A stretch of DNA of 28,932 bases from positions 1-28,932 of the forward strand of contig CALEKY010000111.1 in NCBI GenBank assembly GCA_937902995.1, read 5' to 3'. Under the pieces are notes generated by a model, which was not told where the DNA came from, did not search any database, and saw only the letters and a list, made by a program, of their open reading frames with translations. This stretch comes from an uncultured Sinobacteraceae bacterium (GTDB lineage: Bacteria > Pseudomonadota > Gammaproteobacteria > Steroidobacterales > Steroidobacteraceae). Positions 17,838-24,742 of this stretch are shown here, in pieces; position 1 is the first letter of the stretch; each line of letters opens with the position of its first letter. The position numbers and the translations under genes are program-made.

Positions 17838-18086
17838 TTAGATTCCGAGAAGTTGCTTTGCCTCGCCCAGCTTCTGCATCGACTCGCCGTGATTACCGGC
17901 CTTGTGTGCGGCTTCACCTTCAGCGCGCAGCTTCTTCACCTGCGCCAACTGCTCCGCGGAGAGCTTCGTTTCGCCGCTCGAGAGCGCGGCGTCGATCTCC
18001 TTCATGTCCATCGGGCAATGGCCCGCATAGGCAGTCACAGCCAAGCCTGCGAGCACGATTGCCACGCCAATGACGGATTTGCGCAT
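17838..18086 (-). CDS. Small exported helical protein
   Basis: An 82-residue protein with a clear Sec signal peptide (MRKSVIGVAIVLAGLAVTAYA, cut after AYA). The mature part is short, charged and helical, ending KLGEAKQLLGI, and contains one cysteine in HCPMDMKEID. An AGGGGG ribosome-binding site lies about eight bases before the ATG at 18084-18086, which supports the start. It is probably periplasmic. It resembles small uncharacterised exported proteins of gammaproteobacteria; no function can be given. Confidence 0.82.
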   Translation of the reverse strand: MRKSVIGVAIVLAGLAVTAYAGHCPMDMKEIDAALSSGETKLSAEQLAQVKKLRAEGEAAHKAGNHGESMQKLGEAKQLLGI

Positions 18087-18289
18087 GTTTCATCCCCCTT
18101 TAGTGATTGGCCGGACAAATAACGCCGTACCTAAGACTATTGGAGTATCACACGGATGTGCCCGCTCGGCGATTGCGCTTTACGTGAGGTGCCCAAGATG
18201 AACGGACAAGACATCGCCGACATGGCGCGTGAGCAACTGGCGGCAGCGGTTCCTGCGCAGCGCGAATTGGGTCGGCCGAACGCGCACAC

Positions 18290-18526
18290 TCAATCAGCGA
18301 GCCACCAGTCGACGAACTCCTGCCGATCGATCAGACCATCCTTGTCCTGATCGACTTCGCCGAAGCCGATGCGCATCTCCTGCTCCGTCATGCCGGCTTC
18401 GAGCCCCTCGAGCATTTCCTTGAACTCTTCGTAATTCACCTTGCCGTCCCGATTGCGGTCGACGCGCTTGAACTCGCGGCGCAGCTCTGTCGCATCCGCC
18501 GAGAATCTCGATTCATGGTCTGGCAT
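18290..18526 (-). CDS. Two-EF-hand calcium-binding protein
   Basis: A 78-residue cytosolic protein with a pair of canonical calcium loops. The first is DRNRDGKVNYEE and the second DQDKDGLIDRQE, each with acidic or Asn ligands at loop positions 1, 3, 5 and 12. The ATG at 18524-18526 is chosen because AGGAGGTG lies just upstream; the longer open frame runs through the tRNA remnant and is spurious. It is the last chromosomal gene before the integrated element. It could buffer or sense calcium. Confidence 0.9.
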   Translation of the reverse strand: MPDHESRFSADATELRREFKRVDRNRDGKVNYEEFKEMLEGLEAGMTEQEMRIGFGEVDQDKDGLIDRQEFVDWWLAD

Positions 18527-18671
18527 GGCACCTCCTGCACGCCTAACAGTCAGAGCGACCGCTTCGAATGAGCACTGTTGTCGGCCCGCCGCGCAGCCGC
18601 AGTATGGCGTCCAGGAGCGTACGTCTAATTCGGAATGGCCGCAGGCGTGACTTGCCCGCAGACGGTAAGGA

Positions 18672-18721
18672 ATTGGTCGGGACGGCGAGATTCGAACTCG
18701 CGACCCCTTGCACCCCATGCA
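18672..18721. repeat. Left attachment repeat: duplicated 3' end of tRNA-Pro(GGG)
   Basis: This 50-base segment is identical to 28883-28932. Read on the minus strand it contains an anticodon loop with GGG, a 5-bp T stem GCGAG/CTCGC, the 3' acceptor strand CGTCCCG, discriminator A and CCA (18674-18676). The bases that should complete the 5' half are absent, since the sequence beyond 18721 fails to pair with the anticodon stem. It is therefore the displaced 3' end left by integration, not a working tRNA. Confidence 0.9.
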
Positions 18722-18839
18722 CTCCCAGGCTGCACGGAAGTGAAACTACGTGAAAGGCGTTGATAGCGCAAGTGCCTTGTTTCATAGGGCGAGAGCACGT
18801 TCACGGTCTCACATGACATTTCACCCTATTTCGGCTAAG

Positions 18840-18859
18840 TTGGCCCCAACTTGGCCCCA
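18840..18859. repeat. Paired TTGGCCCCA sites before the integrase gene
   Basis: TTGGCCCCA occurs at 18840-18848 and 18851-18859, 11 bases apart start to start. The same pair recurs just inside the right repeat. The second site abuts the integrase ribosome-binding site (AGGAAG, 18858-18863). They are candidate arm-type integrase-binding sites that could also repress int. Confidence 0.55.
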
Positions 18860-18868
18860 GGAAGTGAA

Positions 18869-20101
18869 ATGCCAACGCGACAAGTCCCCAAGCGGTTCAC
18901 CCAATCGAGCCTAGGAGCGCTCGCGGCCGGCGACCATACGGACCCCTCAACGCAGGGATTGCAGCTTCGCGTCCGAGAGAAAGCTGGCGGCGCGTCGCGG
19001 ACGTGGCGCTTCCGGTACACGTGGCGAGGCGAGTGGGTGCGGCTCACGATCGGTCACTTCCCGAGCATGAGCCTCGCCGAAGCGCGGGAGATGGCGCATA
19101 GCCTGCGCAAGAAGCTCGACGAAGGCATTGACCCACGACGCGCCCTTCCCAAGCGCAGCCCAAGACTCGCTCCCCTCCCCGTCTCTGCGGCCGTTACGGG
19201 CGCGAATAGACACTCCATCGAGTTCCTGGTCTCGGAGTTCACGGAACGGCATCTCAAGGCCACGCGGAAGCGCCCGGAGTACGCCGAGCGAATACTACAG
19301 AGGGAAGTGCTACCCGAATGGAAGGGACGCGACGCGCGCACGATCGAACCGCACGAGGTCATCGAACTGCTGGACAAGATCGTCGACCGTGGCGCGCGAG
19401 TCATGGCAAACCGCGTGGCCGCGATCCTGGGCCAGCTGTTCAAGTTCGGCATTCACCGGCGCATCGTGAACACTTCGCCGGTGCAATTGCTCTACCGCCC
19501 AGGAGGCAAGGAGAAGCCCAAGGAACGCACGCTGACGGACGACGAGTTAGCCGCCTATCTCGCGAATCCGAAGGCTGCTACGCGCTATACGCGCCTTGCG
19601 CACGCAATGACGATCCTGCTGCTCACCGGGCAGCGTCGCGGTGAACTCGCCCTCGCCCGCTGGCGCGACATCGATTTCGAGGCGCGGACCTGGAAGATTC
19701 CGGACGAGAACTCAAAGGCCGGTCGCGGGCACGTCGTCCCGTTGTCCGATTGGGCGGTACGTGAGTTCCGGGCGCTGCAGCGGCTAGCAAAGAAATCCGC
19801 GTTCGTGCTGCCGGCGAATGGTGGAAGTAAGCCGATCGACCCGAAGATCCTCACACGCGGCGTGGCGCGCTGCCAAGCGCGCATGAAGGAGCTCGGCATT
19901 GCGCCGTTCACGCTTCACGATCTGCGTCGCACGTGTCGAACGGGCCTCGCGCGATTGAAGGTTCCGCCGCACATCGCGGAACGCGTGCTCAATCACGCAC
20001 AGGACAAGATTCCCGGCACATACGACGTTCACGACTATCTCGACGAGAAGCGCGATGCGCTCGAGAAGTGGGCGGCGCACTTACAGGAGTTGCGGCAGTG
20101 A
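18869..20101 (+). CDS. int: Tyrosine integrase, DUF4102/P4 type
   Basis: A 410-residue site-specific recombinase. The N-terminal DUF4102 domain (about 1-90) shows GLQLRVREKAGGASRTWRFR and the phrase LTIGHFPSMSLAEAR. A core-binding domain follows (about 110-205), then the catalytic domain. Catalytic residues are Arg256 in TGQRRGEL, His350 and Arg353 in HDLRRT, His376 in LNHAQ and the nucleophile Tyr385 in GTYDVHDY. The ATG at 18869 has AGGAAG upstream; an in-frame TTG at 18851 lies inside a repeat and is rejected. The gene sits 147 bases from the left tRNA repeat, so it is the enzyme expected to integrate and excise the element at tRNA-Pro. It overlaps the next gene by 4 nt. Confidence 0.96.
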   Translation: MPTRQVPKRFTQSSLGALAAGDHTDPSTQGLQLRVREKAGGASRTWRFRYTWRGEWVRLTIGHFPSMSLAEAREMAHSLRKKLDEGIDPRRALPKRSPRLAPLPVSAAVTGANRHSIEFLVSEFTERHLKATRKRPEYAERILQREVLPEWKGRDARTIEPHEVIELLDKIVDRGARVMANRVAAILGQLFKFGIHRRIVNTSPVQLLYRPGGKEKPKERTLTDDELAAYLANPKAATRYTRLAHAMTILLLTGQRRGELALARWRDIDFEARTWKIPDENSKAGRGHVVPLSDWAVREFRALQRLAKKSAFVLPANGGSKPIDPKILTRGVARCQARMKELGIAPFTLHDLRRTCRTGLARLKVPPHIAERVLNHAQDKIPGTYDVHDYLDEKRDALEKWAAHLQELRQ

Positions 20102-20541
20102 CCAAACGTGGACGCGGTAGACCACGAAAGCCACGGTACGAGGCTCGCGTAAGGTACCCATATCGAGATGCACCCACCGAGATTGACGCATCGAGACTCG
20201 CTGAAGAGATCCGGCATATCGCGGAAGGAGGGTTTCGAGTTCACGTAACCCCGATGCCCCACGACATAGACGTTGATCCGCTAACCTCTAAGTTCATTGC
20301 TCGCGAAATCGACAAGGCATTTCGGCAGTTCCACGACGACAATTTGCGACGCACGCTGCAGTCACTGGCAGATGCTGTCGCATCCGGTGACGCGGCACGA
20401 GCCGGCTTCTTTGCATGCGAAGCTCTCCGCCATCACGAACTTGCTTTGCTTGAGACGTTCAAATCCGTACTGAGCAAGGGTTTGCGCGCCGTCGCTGCAG
20501 ATCAGAAGCGCAGCCGAATGCAGAAGATCCGGCGGGGCTGA
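20098..20541 (+). CDS. AT-hook-like small protein coupled to the integrase
   Basis: A 147-residue protein starting with GTG at 20098, overlapping the integrase stop as GTGA. The N-terminus TKRGRGRPRKPRYEARVR contains an AT-hook-like core (RGRP) suited to the minor groove. The remainder is helical and charged (ASRLAEEIRHIAEGGFRV, LRRTLQSLADAVASGD). I do not recognise a named family. Coupled translation with int suggests a part in recombination or element control, but this is inference. Confidence 0.78.
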   Translation: MTKRGRGRPRKPRYEARVRYPYRDAPTEIDASRLAEEIRHIAEGGFRVHVTPMPHDIDVDPLTSKFIAREIDKAFRQFHDDNLRRTLQSLADAVASGDAARAGFFACEALRHHELALLETFKSVLSKGLRAVAADQKRSRMQKIRRG

Positions 20542-20649
20542 CTGACGAGATTCTGTTTCACATTCGATCGACTGTAGACGCCGGACAAGTCAACGTTTTT
20601 TGACCGTCGCCGATTTTTTCCAAGACACTTGAGGAAATTCCCGCCTTAG

Positions 20650-20684
20650 CCTCTCGCCACGTCGTTTCAACAACTGGCGAGAGG
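20650..20684 (+). promoter_or_regulatory. Inverted repeat covering the ribosome-binding site of the AlpA-like gene
   Basis: CCTCTCGCC (20650-20658) and GGCGAGAGG (20676-20684) are perfect 9-bp inverted repeats. The second arm contains the GAGAGG ribosome-binding site, seven bases before the GTG start at 20692. In RNA the hairpin would hide it; in DNA the dyad could be an operator. A second dyad-like pair, GTCAA and TTGAC, lies around 20588-20602. Confidence 0.55.
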
Positions 20685-20691
20685 TATCAAC

Positions 20692-20889
20692 GTGAAGCAC
20701 CGCAGTCGTGCGCTGAAGTACGGCACATCAGTTATCTGGCCGCGTGGCGTCGAAGAACGCTACGGCATTTCTCCACCTACCCGGTGGCGTTGGGAGAAGG
20801 CGGGCCGGCTCCCTCCCCGGGACGTGAACGTAGGCGGTAAGACCGGCTGGCGCCCTGAAACTCTGGCTGCTGCCGAGAGCGCCGCGTGA
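20692..20889 (+). CDS. AlpA/MerR-like excisionase or regulator
   Basis: A 65-residue DNA-binding protein. The centre GVEERYGISPPTRWRWEKAG is a helix-turn-helix of the AlpA/excisionase kind. It is followed by a wing-like LPPRDVNVGGKTGWRPETL, where the last part matches the usual GWR...ET ending of AlpA proteins. P4 AlpA activates int and helps excision, so this is the likely switch of the element. The start is GTG at 20692 with GAGAGG upstream, embedded in a hairpin. The stop overlaps the next start by one base (TGATG). Confidence 0.85.
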   Translation: MKHRSRALKYGTSVIWPRGVEERYGISPPTRWRWEKAGRLPPRDVNVGGKTGWRPETLAAAESAA

Positions 20890-21122
20890 TGAGTCTGCGC
20901 GCCGCGATCAACGCGAAGTGCAAGGAGTGCATTCACGATTGTCATTCGCCCGGCACGTGGCGCGAGCAAGTCGCGCAGTGCTCGTGCGTGTACTGCCCGC
21001 TGTGGCCCTATCGGCCCGCGCCGAGTTCCGGCCCGTTCGCAAACCCGCCGCGTGTTCCCGAGGCTGTCCTCAGGAATGGCTCAAAGCCCCGCTTGGATGG
21101 GCCAATTCGGGCCATCCAATGA
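20889..21122 (+). CDS. Small cysteine-rich phage protein
   Basis: A 77-residue protein starting at ATG 20889, in TGATG overlap with the previous gene. It has a clustered cysteine motif, AKCKECIHDC then AQCSCVYCPLWPYRP, which probably binds zinc. Similar short proteins with a KCxEC...CPLWPYRP pattern occur in tailed phages and prophages, though no function is established as far as I know. The last 30 residues are proline/arginine-rich and may be disordered. Confidence 0.8.
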   Translation: MSLRAAINAKCKECIHDCHSPGTWREQVAQCSCVYCPLWPYRPAPSSGPFANPPRVPEAVLRNGSKPRLDGPIRAIQ

Positions 21123-21158
21123 CGCTATCGAGCAAGGCCGCCACCTAACCCCGAAACG

Positions 21159-21194
21159 AAAAAGCCCGTGGCGCTGGCAGGCATTCCACGGGCT
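21159..21194 (-). terminator. Intrinsic terminator on the minus strand
   Basis: On the minus strand AGCCCGTGG pairs perfectly with CCACGGGCT (arms 21186-21194 and 21163-21171) around a 14-base loop, followed by TTTTTCG. No minus-strand protein gene lies upstream. It would end an antisense or small RNA, or insulate the operon. Confidence 0.65.
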
Positions 21195-21240
21195 GAGGCT
21201 TTCGCATGCAAACGATACCACAAACTGAGGCGGTTCATGG

Positions 21241-21741
21241 ATGAGCACGCAAGAAACCGGATTCGCCAGTATCGCGGACGATCGCCCGCCGTTGCTTCCC
21301 CCTGGCCGATACACGCTCAAGTACGTTGGCCACGAGACGAAGCTGATATTCAAGCGGCCGAAGCTGTATGTCTGGTTCGAGGTGATGGACTTGGGCGAGT
21401 ACTTCCAGGTTCGTATCCCTCGTTACTACGGCATTCGTCACCCGATACCGCAACGCAAGTACGGGAAGAACGGCCGCTTTGCTGTCGGCTGGAAAAGCGA
21501 CTTCCTCAACGAGTACAGCCGACTGTTCGGCGAACCGCATCGACCCGATCGCATGCCGATGTCGGCGTTCCGCAATGTGCTCGTCTACGGGAAGGTGCGC
21601 ACCGTCGAGAGTTCACACCGGCAGCAAGAGCGCTCGGTCAAGTATTCAGTCGTGGACGAGCTGCTTGGACTGGCCGAAGGGCGGATAGATCCATTCCCAT
21701 CCCCTGCCCCTTCCCCATCCCCTCCCCCTCCCCCGACTTAA
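21241..21741 (+). CDS. Conserved mobile-element protein of unknown function
   Basis: A 166-residue protein. The first 150 residues look like a compact beta-rich domain: LLPPGRYTLKYVGHETKLIF, LYVWFEVMDLGEYFQVRIPR, YYGIRHP, KNGRFAVGWKSDFL. Similar hypothetical proteins occur in prophages and integrative elements of Pseudomonadota; I cannot name a function. The C-terminus is a low-complexity Pro/Ser tail created by a cytosine-rich DNA tract. ATG 21241 is used; an overlapping 266-residue frame starting at 21168 is rejected as a shadow. Possible roles such as single-strand DNA binding are guesses. Confidence 0.72.
   Translation: MSTQETGFASIADDRPPLLPPGRYTLKYVGHETKLIFKRPKLYVWFEVMDLGEYFQVRIPRYYGIRHPIPQRKYGKNGRFAVGWKSDFLNEYSRLFGEPHRPDRMPMSAFRNVLVYGKVRTVESSHRQQERSVKYSVVDELLGLAEGRIDPFPSPAPSPSPPPPPT
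21696..21734 (-). repeat. Guanine-rich tract on the minus strand, G-quadruplex candidate
   Basis: The plus strand is a run of cytosine blocks, so the minus strand has seven G-blocks of three to five guanines with one- or two-base spacers. This meets the classic G-quadruplex pattern several times over. It lies at the 3' end of the preceding gene and encodes its proline-rich tail. Confidence 0.8.
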
Positions 21742-21888
21742 AACACTCAGGGGAAGTGGGTTTTGTGCCTGGAATTCCAGGGTTTGAGCGCAGTTTGGCG
21801 TTCGAGCCTTTGGCAACGAGATTCAGCCTTGGAAAACAGTCTTGGGCTGATAGTGACGATGATCTGACTTCAATCTCACTCCGACTGG

Positions 21889-21938
21889 CCCGGCGCAAGC
21901 ATCGTGCAAGCGCATTGCAAGCATGGTGCTTCGCCGGG
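21889..21938. repeat. Three 11-bp iterons within an inverted repeat
   Basis: GCAAGCATCGT, GCAAGCGCATT and GCAAGCATGGT follow each other at 21895, 21906 and 21917, exactly 11 bases apart. They are framed by CCCGGCG (21889-21895) and CGCCGGG (21932-21938), with AAGCA/TGCTT also pairing. Such phased repeats usually bind a regulator or a replication initiator. They lie 27 bases before the next start codon. Confidence 0.65.
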
Positions 21939-21964
21939 TTCCAAAACACACACGAGGCGCACGC

Positions 21965-22216
21965 ATGAGCAAGCGAAAGAAGCACAGATTGCAGTTGCGC
22001 GAGGCGGACTGGCGCAAGCGTTGGCACATCGCGAAGTGTGGCAGGAAGGCATACACGATCTTTCGATTGAATGCCGTTCCGGGAATGGTGCTCGTAAGAC
22101 CGTTGCCTGTCGGCTTCCGATTCACGCGAGACGAACGCGAGCAGCTAATCAGCGACGCGATAGTAGACGCGCAGATGGGCAACGCGGAAAGGCTTCATGG
22201 AGTCGGGCACGCATGA
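21965..22216 (+). CDS. Small basic protein, unknown
   Basis: An 83-residue protein starting at ATG 21965. The N-terminus is strongly basic (MSKRKKHRLQLREADWRKRW), followed by a more hydrophobic segment (AYTIFRLNAVPGMVLVRPLP) and a charged helix. It could bind nucleic acid, but no family is recognised. It follows the iteron block and overlaps the next ORF as ATGA. Confidence 0.6.
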   Translation: MSKRKKHRLQLREADWRKRWHIAKCGRKAYTIFRLNAVPGMVLVRPLPVGFRFTRDEREQLISDAIVDAQMGNAERLHGVGHA

Positions 22217-22380
22217 GCAACGAAGCCCCTTTGAAGCCCCTTCCCGGCGACGATCTTGCCGCGCGCATCAGGCAACTGGCAGCGCAAGGCTTGCGAGTGC
22301 GCGACATATCGGCGCTGCTGGGTATTCATCCCATGCTTGTGTTGCGCGTACTCGGCGAGGCCAAGGCCAATGCGAGCTAG
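22213..22380 (+). CDS. Small helix-turn-helix protein
   Basis: A 55-residue protein in ATGA overlap with the preceding stop. The stretch ARIRQLAAQGLRVRDISALL then GIHPMLVLRVLG reads as a Trp-repressor/homeodomain-like helix-turn-helix, similar to the N-terminal DNA-binding parts of phage terminase small subunits and resolvases. It is a likely DNA-binding regulator or packaging accessory. The protein is too short to classify further. Confidence 0.65.
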   Translation: MSNEAPLKPLPGDDLAARIRQLAAQGLRVRDISALLGIHPMLVLRVLGEAKANAS

Positions 22381-22522
22381 GCGCTGTGCACACCCTGGCT
22401 GTCGGCGCATCACGCTGCACCGGCTGTGCGAGCGGCACCGGCGGGCCGATCGATTATTCGGGCTCGATCGGCCCAGGGAACGGCGCGGTAGCCTCGTGTT
22501 CATACCCGTCCAGCCGTCTTGA
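22370..22522 (+). CDS. Tiny cysteine/histidine protein, zinc-finger-like
   Basis: A 50-residue ORF starting at ATG 22370, overlapping the previous stop by 11 bases. It shows CAHPGCRR followed by LCERHRR, a C-x4-C...C-x2-H arrangement able to bind zinc, as in small proteins near phage HNH and terminase genes. The C-terminus is SLVFIPVQPS. No HNH catalytic motif is present. It is in step with the surrounding operon and its arrangement suggests it is real. Confidence 0.55.
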   Translation: MRARRCAHPGCRRITLHRLCERHRRADRLFGLDRPRERRGSLVFIPVQPS

Positions 22523-22537
22523 AGAGGAGTCCGACTA

Positions 22538-22942
22538 ATGCCGCGACAGTCCGCCGCATCGCTTGCCGTTCCGCGTGTGAATGGCGCTTCTACGTCGCTT
22601 GCGCCGCCCCCAGAGCTTTCCAGCGGAGCGAAGCAGCTCTGGCGCTCGCTGATTGCATCGACGCCCTCAGATCATTTCCGCGCCTCTGACGTGCCGCTGC
22701 TCGCGTCGTATTGCACCGTGAGCACGATGGCCGACGAGGCCGCTACCGAGATTGCATCCGGTGGCGCAGTCGTGAACGGAAAGCCCTCTCCTTGGCTGGC
22801 TGTCTATGAGCGGTTACTACGCTCGCAAGCAACGCTCGCGCTGCGGCTGCGGCTGTGTCCGAGCGCTCGACAAGATCCCAAGACGACAGGCCGGCAGAAG
22901 GTGCCGAGCGTTCCCAACGTCGATTTCTCAAAGGTGAAGTGA
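22538..22942 (+). CDS. terS: Phage terminase small subunit, P27 type
   Basis: A 134-residue protein resembling P27-family small terminase subunits, which recognise phage DNA for packaging and recruit the large subunit. Matching features are the proline-rich LAPPPELSSGAKQLWRSLIA, TPSDHFRASDVPLLASYC, a helical segment with KPSPWLAVYERLLRSQATLA and the ending LRLRLCPSARQ. GAAGAGGAG lies before the ATG at 22538, supporting the start. No large subunit is visible anywhere in the element, so it would have to work with a helper phage's motor or redirect it. The stop overlaps the next start by one base. Confidence 0.85.
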   Translation: MPRQSAASLAVPRVNGASTSLAPPPELSSGAKQLWRSLIASTPSDHFRASDVPLLASYCTVSTMADEAATEIASGGAVVNGKPSPWLAVYERLLRSQATLALRLRLCPSARQDPKTTGRQKVPSVPNVDFSKVK

Positions 22943-23199
22943 TGACCGCAGAAGAAAGCCTAGCTCGTTTGTTCGAGTCCGATCCTGAAGCACGCGACTA
23001 CTTCCAGCGCAATCCGCTGTACTCGCTGAACGCGGTCTTGCGTGTGCGTCCGTGGTGGCCTCCGCTCGAAAGCGTATGGCTTTACCAGGGCGTCAATCCG
23101 CGTCCTGACGAAACCTCGTGCTCGGCAGCATGGCCGGAAGCGTGGGAGTTCCTGCAAGAGCTGCATCGGCAGTACCAAACGGCGCGGGGGCATGCTTGA
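22942..23199 (+). CDS. Small acidic protein next to terS, unknown
   Basis: An 85-residue protein in TGATG overlap with terS. It is rich in aromatic residues (VRPWWPPLESVWLYQGV, AAWPEAWEFLQELHRQYQ) and begins MTAEESLARLFESDPEARDY. I do not recognise it. Coupling to terS suggests a packaging or early morphogenesis role, which is inference only. Confidence 0.65.
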   Translation: MTAEESLARLFESDPEARDYFQRNPLYSLNAVLRVRPWWPPLESVWLYQGVNPRPDETSCSAAWPEAWEFLQELHRQYQTARGHA

Positions 23200-23269
23200 T
23201 CTGGCGTCGATCGCTTAGGGACCGGCGCGCGCAGGCATATGTTGACCTCTCCAGAATTCGGTTTTCACC

Positions 23270-23536
23270 ATGACTAACGACCTTGCATCACGAGCTGCAC
23301 AAACCGCACGCGCGTTAGAGGCGGCGGCGCGAGCGGCGAAAATGTTTATCAGCGGCGACGGTCGCGTCAGTGAAGCCGACTGCGGAAAGCTGCTCGGCTA
23401 CTCGGCGCAATACCTGCGGCAGATGAGAAGCGAAGGACGCGGGCCCGAAGCGTTCCGCCTCGGCATGAACGGCAGTCGTTTGTCCTATCGCTTGATCGAT
23501 GTCGCGATGTGGATCGAGCGCAATCGCGAATTTTGA
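23270..23536 (+). CDS. Small helix-turn-helix protein before the capsid gene
   Basis: An 88-residue protein. After an alanine-rich helix, the segment VSEADCGKLLGYSAQYLRQM then RSEGRGPEAFRLG is a MerR/AlpA-like winged helix-turn-helix, followed by SRLSYRLIDVAMWIERN, the typical end of such DNA-binding modules. It is the second AlpA-like protein of the element and lies just upstream of the capsid gene, so it may control the late genes. ATG 23270 is used. Confidence 0.75.
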   Translation: MTNDLASRAAQTARALEAAARAAKMFISGDGRVSEADCGKLLGYSAQYLRQMRSEGRGPEAFRLGMNGSRLSYRLIDVAMWIERNREF

Positions 23537-23545
23537 TTCGGATGT

Positions 23546-23565
23546 CAGTTAAGTGCGGATAACTG
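23546..23565. promoter_or_regulatory. Small dyad before the capsid gene
   Basis: CAGTTA (23546-23551) and TAACTG (23560-23565) form a 6-bp inverted repeat with an 8-base spacer, in the 105-base gap before the capsid gene. The gap is A+T-richer than its surroundings and may hold a late promoter. The dyad could be an operator. Confidence 0.35.
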
Positions 23566-23641
23566 CATGGTCGATGCGCCCATTCCGCGTCAAAGTAGAT
23601 TTGGATGATGGGCTATTTTCTTTCTCACTGAGGTTTCTACC

Positions 23642-24742
23642 GTGCCGATTGCTTCTCCAACGATTCGCGCGCTGATCGCAAAGACGCTGGCGTCGATGCC
23701 GAACGCGGGCATTAAGCGTCAATTTGTCCCTTCGGCTGACGATCCGTCCGTGCAAGTCCCTGTGTTGCTGTCCGAGCCCGGCGGCGACTGGCTCGCAATC
23801 GCTGAGCGGCGCTGGGGGCCGCATCACGGCATCAACAAGACGGCCGTAGGCGCAGTCTCCAGCGGCGACATCCCGAACGCTCGCGTACTGGATTCCGATT
23901 TTTTCGGCAGTGTCCTACAAGAATCCATTATCGGACGCATGGCAGGGCTGCGCCGCGTGCCGTTCGCAACGCGATTCCTTCGTGCGACCGAAACGACGCG
24001 CGGCTATTGGGTCGAGCAGTTCAAGCCGATCCCGTTGAGCAAGCGAGCCATTGAGGGATCATCGCTCCCGCGTCGAAAGATCGGCGCAATCATCGCCGCG
24101 ACTGTGGAATCAATCCAGAAGGACGGTCCCGACGCGGAAGGACGAATTGAGGCCGACCTGCGCGCCGCATGCGCGGCAACGCTCGACGCTGCATTTATCG
24201 ACGCCAGCAACGGGGGCATTCCCGATGTGACACCGGCGAGCGTTGTCTACGACCTGGGCGTTCCCTCGCAGGGCGATCCCGCAAGCGACATTGAGCTTTT
24301 GATTGCTGGCTTCGGGGGCGACCTGAGCGCGGCGTACTTCATCACCGACCCCACAACGGCGGCGCAAATTGCGCTCGCACGAGATGCAGGCGGCGCGTTC
24401 ACGTTCTCCGATTGCTCGCCTCGCGGCGGCAGCATTTTAGGAATTCCTCTTTTGACCAGTCGCGGCTCACCGCGTGATTCAAACGGCGGGCAGATCGCGT
24501 TAGTCGATGCTTCCGGTATCGCGGCTGCGCTCGACTCGATCGAGCTATCGCGCTCCACGTCTGCAACGCTGGTCATGAGCGATTCGCCGGAAGCGAGCGG
24601 CGATGCAGGCGAGTTCGTATCTCTATTCCAGACAGGCACGATCGGATTCAAGGCAATCATCAACGGCAATTGGGAACTACAGCGCGACGGCGGCGCAATT
24701 GCGGTTACTGGCGTCAACTATCCGGTTGGGAGTGCGTCGTAA
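23642..24742 (+). CDS. HK97-type major capsid protein
   Basis: A 366-residue protein with the sequence pattern of HK97-fold major capsid proteins. Landmarks are YWVEQFKPIPLSKRAIEGSS, LPRRKIGAIIAATVESI, EADLRAACAATLDAAFID, GSILGIPLLTSRG and the C-terminal SLFQTGTIGFKAIINGNWEL. The N-terminus lacks an obvious coiled-coil delta domain, and no head protease gene is nearby, so assembly may not need proteolytic maturation. The start is GTG at 23642; GAGG about eight bases upstream is a fair ribosome-binding site. Portal and scaffold genes are missing from the neighbourhood, which is odd for a phage and fits a helper-dependent element. The stop overlaps the next start (TAATG). Confidence 0.88.
   Translation: MPIASPTIRALIAKTLASMPNAGIKRQFVPSADDPSVQVPVLLSEPGGDWLAIAERRWGPHHGINKTAVGAVSSGDIPNARVLDSDFFGSVLQESIIGRMAGLRRVPFATRFLRATETTRGYWVEQFKPIPLSKRAIEGSSLPRRKIGAIIAATVESIQKDGPDAEGRIEADLRAACAATLDAAFIDASNGGIPDVTPASVVYDLGVPSQGDPASDIELLIAGFGGDLSAAYFITDPTTAAQIALARDAGGAFTFSDCSPRGGSILGIPLLTSRGSPRDSNGGQIALVDASGIAAALDSIELSRSTSATLVMSDSPEASGDAGEFVSLFQTGTIGFKAIINGNWELQRDGGAIAVTGVNYPVGSAS

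Noticed and set aside
18198..18350. Possible small plus-strand ORF beginning MNGQDIADMAREQLAAAV
   Set aside because: It runs antisense into the well-supported EF-hand gene and has no clear ribosome-binding site.
18543..18785. Open frame across the left tRNA remnant
   Set aside because: It is a translation of tRNA sequence; the same peptide appears at the other repeat because the DNA is duplicated.
21168..21968. 266-codon plus-strand frame overlapping the gene at 21241
   Set aside because: The frame from 21241 has a balanced composition and conserved-looking segments; the longer frame is Arg-rich and spans the iteron region.
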